A DNA stretch of 64,000 bases, taken from assembly GCF_963678195.1 (NCBI RefSeq), contig NZ_OY782759.1, positions 1,240,001-1,304,000 of the forward strand, given 5' to 3'. This document shows, in pieces, positions 9,501 through 16,967 of this stretch (positions are counted from its first letter, which is position 1; every line of letters begins with the position of its first letter). The translations under genes and the position numbers were made by a program. The notes below the pieces were generated by a model. It was not told the origin of the DNA and did not search any database. It worked only from the letters and a program-made list of their open reading frames with translations. This stretch comes from an uncultured Hyphomonas sp. GTDB taxonomy: Bacteria; Pseudomonadota; Alphaproteobacteria; Caulobacterales; Hyphomonadaceae.

Positions 9501-10552
9501 GGGAAGAAGCAGACAAGATTGCGACTCTAAGGCACCAATTCTGGCAACTCATGGCATTCTTGTTTTTAGCAGTGCCGCCCACTTCCGTGTGGGACGACTT
9601 CAAAGCTGATCCCGATTCTATTTTTCTCCTCGAAAGGCGGCTTGGTCGCCTTCACTCGGACGAAATCACTTCTGCACCACCCTTATCTGCGGAAAAGGTT
9701 CGCCTGATATTGGACGCGTATGTTGATAGATGGCCGAAAGTCCCCTTACCGAGCTCTTGGGGCACTGGGTCACCAAAAGGGGAAACAGCCTATCGTTTCC
9801 TTTGTGATATAGTCTGGAAAGTTGAACTTGATCTGCCTGACAGAAGTATTGCCGCCATCGATCAGATGCTGGAAGATTCTCGGTTTTCGAACTTCCGGAA
9901 AACCTTGTTAACGCAGCGCGCATCCTCCATGCGGAAACTTGCATTGCAAGACTTCCAGGCACCGTCGCCAGCGGAGATTGGAAAACTCCTGGAGAACAAC
10001 CAAGTCGCCAGCGTCGAGGATCTACGAGCACTCATGCTTGAGGAGTTGGAGAATTTGCAGACTTGGCTGCGAGGCGCAGAGACTGATCCAATCGATACAT
10101 TCTACGATGATAATGGTCAGCACGTCGACGAGAACACGGCTCGCAATCGAATTGTCGATAGGCTCGAGGGCCGAATGAAGGCATTGGCCCTTTCGGTCGT
10201 CATTGAGCACCACATGGCGAAAGGCAAACGATGCGATTTTACTGCAGCAGCAACAATTTCAGGGGCGCGCAAACTGCTTACTGTAGAGGTCAAAGGGCAG
10301 TGGCATAGAGCGATTTACACAGCAGCATCGGAACAGCTTGAAGCACGCTATGCCATTCATCCCGATGCCGCATTGCAGGGAGTTTATCTTGTTTTGTGGT
10401 TCGGGCCTGAAGTTAAAATTGCTGGGAGGCAAAGCAAAACTCTTCACACTCCCGAACAGCTCAGGGACAGAATACTGGGTAAAATGCCACCAGAGTTACA
10501 TCCCTTTGTGGACGTGTTTGTTTTGGATTTGTCTCGGCAAGATACGATGTAG
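6542..10552 (+). CDS. NACHT/STAND-type NTPase with C-terminal PD-(D/E)xK-like domain
   Basis: A 1336-residue protein. Walker A is AEPGAGKS (33-40) and Walker B is VVDAMDEV (D75, D78, E79), with an AGRSS sensor stretch near 105: a NACHT-type STAND ATPase at the very N-terminus. A long helical region follows, probably repeats that sense a ligand. Near the C-terminus, D1232 and EVK (E1249, K1251) are spaced like a PD-(D/E)xK nuclease, followed by a helix and a hydrophobic strand. Bacterial NACHT proteins detect phage proteins, oligomerise and fire an attached effector. Here the effector appears to be C-terminal, unlike Avs proteins, which carry it at the N-terminus. No clear ribosome binding site precedes the ATG. 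Confidence 0.7.
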   Translation: MGKFYIPRTLLVEDKRITEAELLDQASVIVVLAEPGAGKSDLLEHMAALLQTKPVRASIFKHRTTSSSSTALVVDAMDEVARINKLATDEIIVRASEVTTNKVVFAGRSSEWDSASTKFIEDCFGQTPILARLQAFTEPEQRQLFEHEFLGEDFDDFAKEVEKFELSPLLGNPQFLLLLGEAYLQSNRQFVSKSQIFSDAVRRLAHEMSANLGQQTKPSLDPLISQADRVFAKLMLSGSTGVASVENIQDQDFPYIRSLCDTSQGFAKFLLDTRLFKPAPDPDQHEPVHRIVSEYCAARHLAQRVDNAADRLSLKRVLSVIAPNRVVRDELRGMLGWMAALGNENTQKEIINLDPYAVLANGDPSQLRPPSKAYLIDCLQSLAEHDPYFRRSDRWRTFNVGQFFTSDVVDRLRSVLTPSNPNHSLVQLILELLPGTEAAKGLQPELRTILLSGALSEQTRLLALSALLGEQEWDYTQDVHDLVVENSKASLRVASLLVETKGVERVGQEAVVALLRKIAGLYPVDSSRRDRSFDSRFFIGQLIGSFSETDTAYFLDSLTKNLRCTCKPKREFRCTCRVGISKVVGHLLDNYFERTSGPYDPARIWQWTRNLHFNAQGRQDRSESIRVLVSDNSLRQAIHRTAFAEANNFDEIQKIRSRFFYSPTHSGLRFQLDDLIEIAKHAFDENDPNLWIAVYGSHNPWGTKEPDELRRLMRGHANSNPDFMRLWASRERKAKEYRLEEFRSGRPSRSGRYERRQERTKEKNRAYLEANKTLIESGQHWGWLSIFGQQYLLDQDQLEDVTYEQETAEKALRNCFPFLAEHIPTLEELSEGQGYLIAKVLHAACVVHFRDKANLQHIDHEILNVVKTETGGYPGFREGEEEAFEKELDRVLFPDSDAAEAFVRSFIQPRLSASGEAVTRVDWLNYKTAFNSLRETLPMEWLRDFPAMPLSAERTLFEMAAQYGDRQGLLTLIEERATAPLKLPGTGEEADKIATLRHQFWQLMAFLFLAVPPTSVWDDFKADPDSIFLLERRLGRLHSDEITSAPPLSAEKVRLILDAYVDRWPKVPLPSSWGTGSPKGETAYRFLCDIVWKVELDLPDRSIAAIDQMLEDSRFSNFRKTLLTQRASSMRKLALQDFQAPSPAEIGKLLENNQVASVEDLRALMLEELENLQTWLRGAETDPIDTFYDDNGQHVDENTARNRIVDRLEGRMKALALSVVIEHHMAKGKRCDFTAAATISGARKLLTVEVKGQWHRAIYTAASEQLEARYAIHPDAALQGVYLVLWFGPEVKIAGRQSKTLHTPEQLRDRILGKMPPELHPFVDVFVLDLSRQDTM

Positions 10553-10572
10553 TCAGATTGTTCAAATGACTT

Positions 10573-11039
10573 CTTGATCGGGTTCAGCGTCGATACGCTG
10601 GCGGCATCCAATCCGCGCAGGGTTGGCCCATGTTTGCAAAGAGCACGGGCAGGCTCTTGGGTCGTCTCCAAACACGAGAGTTTGGTCTCCATGAAAGGGT
10701 CTGGGGTCTTGGGGGCAGGAACGCCGCCCAAGTCGATGGGGTGCAGGGGAGAGTGAAATCTCCTTGCGAGTGGTTGGGCGGCGATACGCTCACTTGGGAT
10801 GGGTCTTGGGAAGGGGCACGGAGGCCCTTTCCCACAGCGCGATCAAACGGCGGACGTTTGGCTGGTGCATGAAGGCTCGATGCCGGAATGTACCACAGCC
10901 GGGGGTATCCAACAGGGGCGCGCAGCGGGCCCCTTTGGCAAGGTGTCGGGGACGGTAGTACCCGACTACACCTTGCATACAGTCCAGGTGGCAACGAAGA
11001 GTGCGGTATTACCAAACCGAGGTACTACGCCGAATCCAG
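10573..11039. ncRNA. Structured 467-bp repeat closing the cargo slot, copy A
   Basis: This stretch is about 94% identical to 38209-38674 and has no believable reading frame. It is dense in hairpins, for example CCAAAC/GTTTGG, GGAGA/TCTCC, AAACG/CGTTT, GGGAAGGG/CCCTTTCCC and GGGGC/GCCCC. Near its end the stem AAGGTGT/ACACCTT encloses CGGG/CCCG here and CAGG/CCTG in the other copy, a compensatory change. I infer a structured RNA or a folded DNA recombination site. It does not match the landmark sequences of RNase P, tmRNA or group II introns that I can recall. The transcribed strand is unknown. Confidence 0.55.
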
Positions 11040-11275
11040 GAATTTGAGCTTTTGTGAGAGGAAATCCAGATGCTCAGGTATGAGCAGCACAGGGATTGTT
11101 GCTTCACCCTTGGCCCGTGCAACAGAAAGCCTGTGATTGCCGCCAGCGAGCATAACTTCGCTGGTGCCGTTGGTGCGCGATAGCGCAGGGGGTGTTATCT
11201 TTCTGCCCTCGATCCAGGCCAACAATACTGCGGCTGCTTTGCTATCAACTCCAATGCCCCACGCTTCTTACACGG
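11025..11275 (-). pseudogene. Remnant of a ParB-like-domain gene
   Basis: On the minus strand an open frame of about 83 codons contains AGGNHRLSVARAKG and IPVLLI, resembling the ParB N-terminal nuclease-like fold (GG-x-HR...A...G...IPV). Upstream it is closed by a stop at about 11271, with no start or ribosome binding site, and its end overlaps the structured repeat by 15 bases. It is best read as a fragment of a larger gene cut by rearrangement at the edge of the cargo slot. A further minus-strand frame at 11306-11590 may be another piece, but I cannot support that. Confidence 0.4.
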
Positions 11276-11642
11276 TGCGTTTATTATAGTTGCATATCTG
11301 AGCGTTCAGCTTTGCCAGTCGAACGTATTTGAGCGGCAGGTATTCGGGAGAGGATATTCGGAAAACTCGTCTTCCGTTATGTCTTCAAACGCAAGGTGTC
11401 GCGCGGTGCGATCAATATACCAAACAACCTCAGATACCGGACAAGCTTTCCTGTGGCAGAGCACGGTTGGCGCTATTATTCTGGCAAAGGGTGCTGGTTT
11501 CTGTATCGCATAATAAGTAAAAGATTGACGGTCGACAAGCTGATCTGGACTGGGCATCGTCGCAGTCGAAAGAGCGTAAGCGGATTGCACATTTTAAGCC
11601 TCAGGATTTTGGCGTTATTTTTTTGTGGTGGGGTGTTTTAAA
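11276..11642. other. Intergenic stretch, no clear gene
   Basis: About 370 bases between the ParB-like fragment and the nitrilase gene. A 94-codon minus-strand frame (11306-11590) is present but lacks a ribosome binding site and recognisable motifs. It could be debris from the same broken gene. I see no terminator or convincing promoter. Confidence 0.3.
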
Positions 11643-13517
11643 ATGGTCCTCAAAGTACAGATTCACCCCTCATATCTTGTGCCTGATGACTGTGGTATGC
11701 TGCCAGTTAAGTTGTTCCAGATCGATGACGGTCGCGAACTGATCGGTGACCGCATGAGCTTCATGCGCGCCCAATTGACAAAGCAGGCCAGTCAAGATGA
11801 CGTCGATGATTACAGAAACATGCTCGAAGGAACTGAAATCAACGCGTTGAACGTATTGTCATTTCATCCTGGCGTCTCGAACAACCAGTCCAAGATCAAG
11901 GCTCTCTCAGCTGACCGTACAATCGTTGCCCATGGGGGCGTGCCTGCCGACGCGGATCGCTTGGTGACCTATCTCGCCCAGAATGGCGGCATGATCTTGC
12001 AAGACAAGTTATCGCTGTCTTCTGAAGATGAGGAGGGCGAGATCGTTGCCGGCGATACTCTGCACATCTTCAAGGCGTCGCGGAATGTGCTACTTGGCGC
12101 AGTAAATTGGGCTGTTTTGAACTGTCATGATTATACTCATGTTGAGCTGGTAGAGATTTTGCTTGAGCATGACGTCGAGATTCTAGTTGTCGTAGCTTAC
12201 AATCCAGCGACGCGTTTATATCGCGAGTATGCCATTTCTGACGCGCACCGCTTGTTCGCTTATATTGTCAGTGTCAATACGGCGAACATTGGCGGCTCAG
12301 GGGTTTATGCGCCATTTCGCCGTTTGGGTAAGAACAAAAATGCGAGTTTCGGCGCGGGTGCCGAATTGTTTGGGACACGCGGGCCCGGCGCATTTGAGAC
12401 CCGCATTGATTTGGACATCGGTCGTCTGCGTAATCTCAAAGAAGACTTTTCCGAAAATGGGTTCAATGCATCAACTTTCGGCACAGATGAGGAAGACTAT
12501 TACAATGCCGTCGCGCCTTCGGAAAAATATCTAGACACAGGTAGCAATGATCCAAATTTTCGGGCGGATATCACGCTTAGGGACATTGAGACATCACGCT
12601 TGCCGGACAGCCTAAAGGTCGCGATTGTACAGATGCAGCCAATGTCACGAAAGGCGTATTTGGAGAACAAGTATAGATTTCCACGTGGTCGTGAGCGTGC
12701 CAGTTTTTGCCGGGAAATTGCTACAGAGATGGAAGCTTTGCTCGCGCGCAGCCGATCTCGAAACGGTGCGGCAACGGACTCGGAAATTGATTTAGTGGTA
12801 CTTCCGGAAGTGTTCGCGCCGCGGGACTTCGCTGCTGGTTATTTGTCAGACTTTGCTCATCGTTCGGGCGCAACAATTGTCGCGGGCCTTGATTATCCAG
12901 GCCTTGAAGAAAGCGAGAACGCCAATGAATGTGTGATCATCCGCCCAGACGGGGCAGATGTAATGTATCGCAAGATAACCCGTTCTCAGTATGATGCGGT
13001 TGGGGCAGATATGAAAAGCCGCATGATGATGCAACGCGGCACAGAGCTAATTCGGTTTATTGATAAGGCCGGGGTCGGCTTTGGCGTACTGATTTGCTAT
13101 GATTACAGTCACCTGAATATTATGCGACGGATTAACCTCGAAGGTCGCGATCACCCTCTGGATTTTGTCATTGTCGTGGCGAACAACCCTTTTGCGCAAT
13201 TGTACCGGGCATGCTGTATCGCCGACGCACATCGTTTCTATCAGTACATCGTTATGTGTAACGTCTCCGAATATGGTGGCTCTGGCATGTTTGCGCCCGC
13301 GAGTGGATCGGGAGCTCGTCAAACGCTTGGAGAGCTTGGGAAAGGTTCTGTTGGAACGATTTATCAGACCTTGGATCTCAAAAAGCTACGTGAAAATCGA
13401 AGCCGCAGTGATGTTGTAATCAATAATCGCGCCGAAAAGCATAAAGGCGGTGAGCGCTTCATGCGAAGGCCTGGTATTTTCCAGTTTCGTATTGACGACG
13501 TCGAGGTACAAAGCTGA
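11643..13517 (+). CDS. Tandem nitrilase-fold (carbon-nitrogen hydrolase) protein
   Basis: A 624-residue protein with two carbon-nitrogen hydrolase-like halves. The C-terminal half has the full triad in order: E389 (LPEVFAP), K444 (YRKI) and C485 (LICYDYS). The N-terminal half repeats the late part of the fold (NCHDYTH with C161, then VVVAYNPATRLYREY, aligning with VVVANNPFAQLYRAC) but shows no Glu at the expected place, so it is probably a non-catalytic copy. Both halves share SDAHR/ADAHR and GGSG motifs. The substrate is unknown; the family cleaves amides and nitriles. Start ATG 11643 follows GGTGGGG. It stands alone between the cargo slot and the core. Confidence 0.75.
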   Translation: MVLKVQIHPSYLVPDDCGMLPVKLFQIDDGRELIGDRMSFMRAQLTKQASQDDVDDYRNMLEGTEINALNVLSFHPGVSNNQSKIKALSADRTIVAHGGVPADADRLVTYLAQNGGMILQDKLSLSSEDEEGEIVAGDTLHIFKASRNVLLGAVNWAVLNCHDYTHVELVEILLEHDVEILVVVAYNPATRLYREYAISDAHRLFAYIVSVNTANIGGSGVYAPFRRLGKNKNASFGAGAELFGTRGPGAFETRIDLDIGRLRNLKEDFSENGFNASTFGTDEEDYYNAVAPSEKYLDTGSNDPNFRADITLRDIETSRLPDSLKVAIVQMQPMSRKAYLENKYRFPRGRERASFCREIATEMEALLARSRSRNGAATDSEIDLVVLPEVFAPRDFAAGYLSDFAHRSGATIVAGLDYPGLEESENANECVIIRPDGADVMYRKITRSQYDAVGADMKSRMMMQRGTELIRFIDKAGVGFGVLICYDYSHLNIMRRINLEGRDHPLDFVIVVANNPFAQLYRACCIADAHRFYQYIVMCNVSEYGGSGMFAPASGSGARQTLGELGKGSVGTIYQTLDLKKLRENRSRSDVVINNRAEKHKGGERFMRRPGIFQFRIDDVEVQS

Positions 13518-13722
13518 TCGGTGAATAAATCGCTTGGCTAAGCCCGAGTGTATTCAATCCAGCAGGCTCGGGCCACCATCAATCTATATGGCTCAGGCAC
13601 CGCAACCGAAGACGACCGCATCAGGGCTTGGGCAAATCATGTCGCGTGCCTCCAATTCCTATGAGTGCGAATTATCTCGCAAAAGCTGAAGAAGTATTCT
13701 CTGAAGCCGATTGGGCAGCAGA

Positions 13723-14277
13723 CTATGCGGCAGCGACATAGCGATAGAGTGTCGATGTCCCAATCCCAAGCTCGTTGGCTGCTTCCGGTACACTCATGCC
13801 GCCGTTGAGGAGCAAAAGGGCTTTGGAAATATCCTCTCCATCCAAAGCACGGGGGCGGCCAACATGGACACCACGTTCCTTTGCCGCCTGCATTCCGGCG
13901 CGTGTGCGCTCGACAATCAGAGCCCGCTCGAAATGCGCGATGGCACTCAGAATATGAAGCACCAGCTCACCGAACGCAGAATTGACGTCGATATATTCGC
14001 ACAACGAACGAAACGCCACGCCGCGCTCATGCAAATCCACGACGATGTTGACCAGTTCGATCATTGAGCGCGCCATGCGATCCAATCGCCAGACGACGAA
14101 CACATCCCCAGGCTGAACCATCTGCAGCGCAGCATATAGCTCTACCCGCTTGTCTGAGACACCTCCGACGCCGTGGTCTTGAAACACACGTTCGCATCCG
14201 GCTTTCCGCAGCGCATCAAGCTGCAGATCGAGATGTTGATCCTGAGTCGAAACTCTGGCGTAGCCATAAACGGTCAT
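13723..14277 (-). CDS. Small serine recombinase (resolvase/invertase family)
   Basis: A 184-residue resolvase-type recombinase. The N-terminus YGYARVSTQDQ carries the catalytic serine; VVWRLDRMARS and the AHFERALIVERTRAGMQAA helix are typical, and a C-terminal HTH (SVPEAANELGIGTSTLYRY) binds DNA. GAGGAG lies 7 bases before ATG 14277, which decides the start over an in-frame ATG 15 bases upstream. It heads the conserved core and has a diverged counterpart at 45107-45679. Resolving element multimers is a reasonable role, since its integrase makes tandem copies. Confidence 0.85.
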   Translation of the reverse strand: MTVYGYARVSTQDQHLDLQLDALRKAGCERVFQDHGVGGVSDKRVELYAALQMVQPGDVFVVWRLDRMARSMIELVNIVVDLHERGVAFRSLCEYIDVNSAFGELVLHILSAIAHFERALIVERTRAGMQAAKERGVHVGRPRALDGEDISKALLLLNGGMSVPEAANELGIGTSTLYRYVAAA

Positions 14278-14431
14278 CGCATTGCTCCTCATGAGCTGAA
14301 AGCCACGGAAAGCGCGAGTCTGCCGTATTTATAGGGTTCCCTTCTGAAAACCGTGTCACGGCCATGTGTGGCGAGGTGAAAACCCGCAGGATTCCGTGAC
14401 TTTCAACTGTGCTATTACTTTACAGCATCCT

Positions 14432-14446
14432 CTCTCTATACGGAAC
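14432..14446 (+). promoter_or_regulatory. 15-bp motif shared by both core copies upstream of the exported gene
   Basis: CTCTCTATACGGAAC lies five bases before the TTG start of the exported protein. The identical sequence occurs at 45823-45837 at the same place, though the surrounding DNA has diverged strongly. GGAAC may act as a weak ribosome binding site. The rest could be a regulator or resolvase site. Confidence 0.45.
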
Positions 14447-14450
14447 TGTT

Positions 14451-14786
14451 TTGAGAAACTTGAACACTGTCGTATGCGCCGCTCTTATAGGGCTCGCAGG
14501 AGCACCAGCACACGCAGACAACTTCACCAGCGCTCAAGTTCTGCAATGGGACCAAGAGGCCCAGGACTCGTATTTTCAGATTTCCGTCACAATGGCGGGA
14601 GCCGTAGCCGCTCAGAACGCCCCCGAAAAGGCCCGGTGTATCAATGACTGGTACTTCAAAACCGAAGCAGTAAAGCGGCTGCGAAACAACGAAATCCGTG
14701 ACGCCGCCAAAGGTCACCCATCTTATCACCCTACAGGGGTCGTGTTGGCTGTTATCGAAAAAGCCTGCGGGGAATTGGTTTTCTAG
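14451..14786 (+). CDS. Small exported protein
   Basis: A 111-residue protein starting at TTG 14451, chosen because the signal peptide then reads MRNLNTVVCAALIGL followed by an APAHA cleavage site. The same TTG context is seen in the other element. The mature part is about 90 residues with two cysteines (ARCIND and EKACGE) that could pair in the periplasm. I do not recognise the family; the size and cysteines recall small immunity-type exported proteins, but that is only an impression. It is convergent with the coiled-coil gene, overlapping it by four bases. Confidence 0.6.
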   Translation: MRNLNTVVCAALIGLAGAPAHADNFTSAQVLQWDQEAQDSYFQISVTMAGAVAAQNAPEKARCINDWYFKTEAVKRLRNNEIRDAAKGHPSYHPTGVVLAVIEKACGELVF

Positions 14787-15499
14787 AGCTTGGGTTTTGC
14801 AATCTGGGTAATTGAATCGTTTTGAGGCTCTCTAGGCTTGTTTACCAGAACGTCTTTCACGGCGTCAGGCATAGTCTCCTCAATGCGCTTCCTGTGTTTA
14901 TCGAACTCATCGGGCATCATGGGATCATCTTCATCATCAAAGCGATGCCGCGCCGGACCGAGAACATCATGGCGGTAGCGCTCAATGTCTTCAAAGCGCT
15001 CCCGTGCCTTGTCCGCTTCCCTGCGGGCGGCCAGATAATCCTCGTAGCTCGGCGCGCCATCCTTCCAGACGATTGAGGCGGCATCCTCTTCGGACACCTT
15101 GTGCCCGTCTGCCGTAAAGACATTGCCGTTTGCATCGCGGAACACGGCCCGGCCATCGGGCAAGTGGTTTGCATTGTCCATCACATCGTCCAGGGCGGCG
15201 TTGGCTTGCTGGTAGGCCGTTTGTGCTTCTAGTAGTGCCGCTTCCGTGACCTGCTCGACATCCCGCAGGAAGTCTCCAAATTCCTGACGCGCGGTAGCAT
15301 AGGCGGGGTCGGAATTAATCAGGTCTAGCAGGCGGTTGAGTTCTTGAGATTTAGCTCGCTCCTTGCGCTCTTTTTCCTGCCGGGAACGCGGCGTGCTGCC
15401 TTCATCGAAGAAACGTGTTTCTTTTGCTCCACCTGCACCGGATAGCTCGCGTTGCTGATCTATGAATTCAGCTCCGTTGCCGTGAGTTTCATCACTCAT
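14783..15499 (-). CDS. Coiled-coil protein with DGxAxF motif
   Basis: A 238-residue, highly charged protein, probably cytoplasmic. The first two-thirds is helical and coiled-coil-like (repeated Glu/Arg/Ala stretches). A compact motif follows: DGRAVFRDANGNVFTADG, ending in SIVWKDG, then a second helical arm. The same motif occurs in the counterpart at 46241-47014 and in the exported protein at 45842-46288. The start is ATG 15499, after a GGGGG-TGG stretch. Function is unknown. Its fixed place beside the exported protein in both elements suggests the two work together. The 243 bases upstream hold no gene I can support. Confidence 0.65.
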   Translation of the reverse strand: MSDETHGNGAEFIDQQRELSGAGGAKETRFFDEGSTPRSRQEKERKERAKSQELNRLLDLINSDPAYATARQEFGDFLRDVEQVTEAALLEAQTAYQQANAALDDVMDNANHLPDGRAVFRDANGNVFTADGHKVSEEDAASIVWKDGAPSYEDYLAARREADKARERFEDIERYRHDVLGPARHRFDDEDDPMMPDEFDKHRKRIEETMPDAVKDVLVNKPREPQNDSITQIAKPKL

Positions 15500-15742
15500 G
15501 CCACCCCCGATCCGGGCGACGAGCGGCGCGGGCCTACAGCCCCGCAAACAGAGTTTGTTCCTGGGGAACAAACTCTACTGTTCAAGACATCGCGCCCCGA
15601 TGTCCCCCCCAGTCCAAATAACCTATTCTGGCAAAAGGAAGTCATACACACACCTCTTAATTATTCCCACTATTGTACCACATTACACCGTATACGTGCA
15701 AATTAATGCATTCGCCCCGACCCGAGAGCCGGGGCGAACGCA

Positions 15743-16153
15743 TTAATCGATAAATCCGAATATCGCCGATGCTTCGGCATGGTCGGCAGCAAACTCCCGC
15801 AGGGCGTAGAATTTCTCCGCCATATGCTGAGGGTTGGCGCTCTCAAACGAGAGGTTGCCCAATACAAGCAGGCAAACGGCTATCCCGGCGGCCTCAGCAG
15901 ACATCTCTCCCTCGAAGTAGTTGAGGTCCCAATGCATGGTGAAGCGATCATCCGATGCCGGGGCGATGAAAAAGCCCCCATTTGAGAGGGAGCAGAAGTC
16001 CCAGTAGCCGCCGCTGTAGTCGGGAGAGGCTTTATCCATAATGTGAAAGACCAGGCTTTCAAATCGCAGATAGTCGGCTCCGGCCTGCCGGGGCAGGAAG
16101 CCGAGGCGTTCGGCCTCCTGCACGCGGGTTTTGGTGATGATGGAGGTCTCCAT
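15743..16153 (-). CDS. ardB: ArdB/KlcA-family antirestriction protein
   Basis: A 136-residue protein matching ArdB/KlcA in length and signature: RLGFLPRQAG, then FESLVFHIMDKASPDYSGGYWDF, then LSNGGFFIAP. This family blocks type I restriction enzymes without mimicking DNA and is common on conjugative and mobilizable DNA, where it protects incoming element DNA. It follows an 84-residue gene with a TAATG stop/start overlap, so translation is coupled. The copy at 47102-47512 is almost identical. Carrying antirestriction together with defence cargo fits an element that must enter hosts and then guard them. Confidence 0.9.
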   Translation of the reverse strand: METSIITKTRVQEAERLGFLPRQAGADYLRFESLVFHIMDKASPDYSGGYWDFCSLSNGGFFIAPASDDRFTMHWDLNYFEGEMSAEAAGIAVCLLVLGNLSFESANPQHMAEKFYALREFAADHAEASAIFGFID

Positions 16154-16407
16154 TATGCGGCCTCCTTCTTGGCTTCGGTTTTTGCCTCGGCTTTGAGCTG
16201 CTCAATGCGGTCATATGCACGGCGTGCGAGGTTTGCGACACGAAGCGTTTCACGCGGGGTGTAGCTGGTGCTTTGCTTCCAGTCGTCATCAGCCTTGTAG
16301 GAGCGGATGATGCTGACGGCATACATGTCGCCTCCTTGGGTCTGGTTCCGCCAGATGGTTGCGGTGATGAGGCCGTCGCGAAGCTTTTCGATGGGTTTGT
16401 CTGGCAT
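16153..16407 (-). CDS. Small conserved protein coupled to ardB
   Basis: An 84-residue protein starting at ATG 16407 after a clear GAGGAG site. The N-terminal half looks like a beta-sheet unit (LRDGLITATIWRNQTQGG, then YAVSIIRSYK); the C-terminal helix is rich in Ala/Lys/Glu. I know of similar small proteins beside antirestriction genes on proteobacterial elements but not their function. Its stop overlaps the ardB start (TAATG). Confidence 0.75.
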   Translation of the reverse strand: MPDKPIEKLRDGLITATIWRNQTQGGDMYAVSIIRSYKADDDWKQSTSYTPRETLRVANLARRAYDRIEQLKAEAKTEAKKEAA

Positions 16408-16573
16408 TGTAGTCTCCTCTTGTTTGAGGCTGGTGAATTCCAGCCTGTGAGGAGCGCAAAAGGATGGAGCGTACCCGCCGCGCATGGCCCACACGTTTGT
16501 GCGGGCCGGCCATTGCGCGCCCGCCAGGGGCAGCGGGGCCGCTCTATCCTAGCTTTTCACGGTTGGTCTGGGA
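16408..16573 (-). promoter_or_regulatory. Conserved hairpin leader of the antirestriction operon, copy 1
   Basis: 166 bases shared with 47767-47932, upstream of the 84-residue gene. It contains AGGCTGG-TGAATT-CCAGCCT, a 7-bp hairpin close to the ribosome binding site, and a second hairpin around GGCCCACACG/TGTGCGGGCC. Shared sequence stops abruptly at 16573, where the variable slot begins. From 16574 to 16967 (about 390 bases) the DNA is AT-rich and unique, and I see no gene in it. Confidence 0.5.
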
Positions 16574-16967
16574 TTTGTCGAAATCGGGAGGTGAGTGAGC
16601 ATGTTTAAAACCAGAAGGAAGACAGTGATTGGCTCTTGATCATTGCTGGTCTGCTCACAGAAGAACTATGCGCGGAAAAGCGCTGCTTCATGTCAGTAAA
16701 AAGGCATCGTTGTGATATTCATAGGCTTTGTAACAGTAAAAAAATATGTGCTCGGATACATGCGTTTGCTGATTAAAAATCAATTTGATATCCAAATGCG
16801 AAATTTTGCCCGCCATTTATCGGATAGCTCTTGCCACGCGAATTCCACAGCCTATGGTCGCTTAGTCAGTGAAATTAAGTGATGGTGGCTTGGGTCAAAT
16901 GGTTGAAGTCCGCTTGAGAGATAGGGGAACAGCAAACAGCCACCAAAAATAATGGGCGGAGGGTGTC

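Noticed and set aside
10630-11015. Several 60-140 codon frames inside the 467-bp repeat
   Set aside because: Frames differ in length between the two copies, have no ribosome binding sites and read as Gly/Arg/Pro-rich noise; the DNA is better explained by hairpins.
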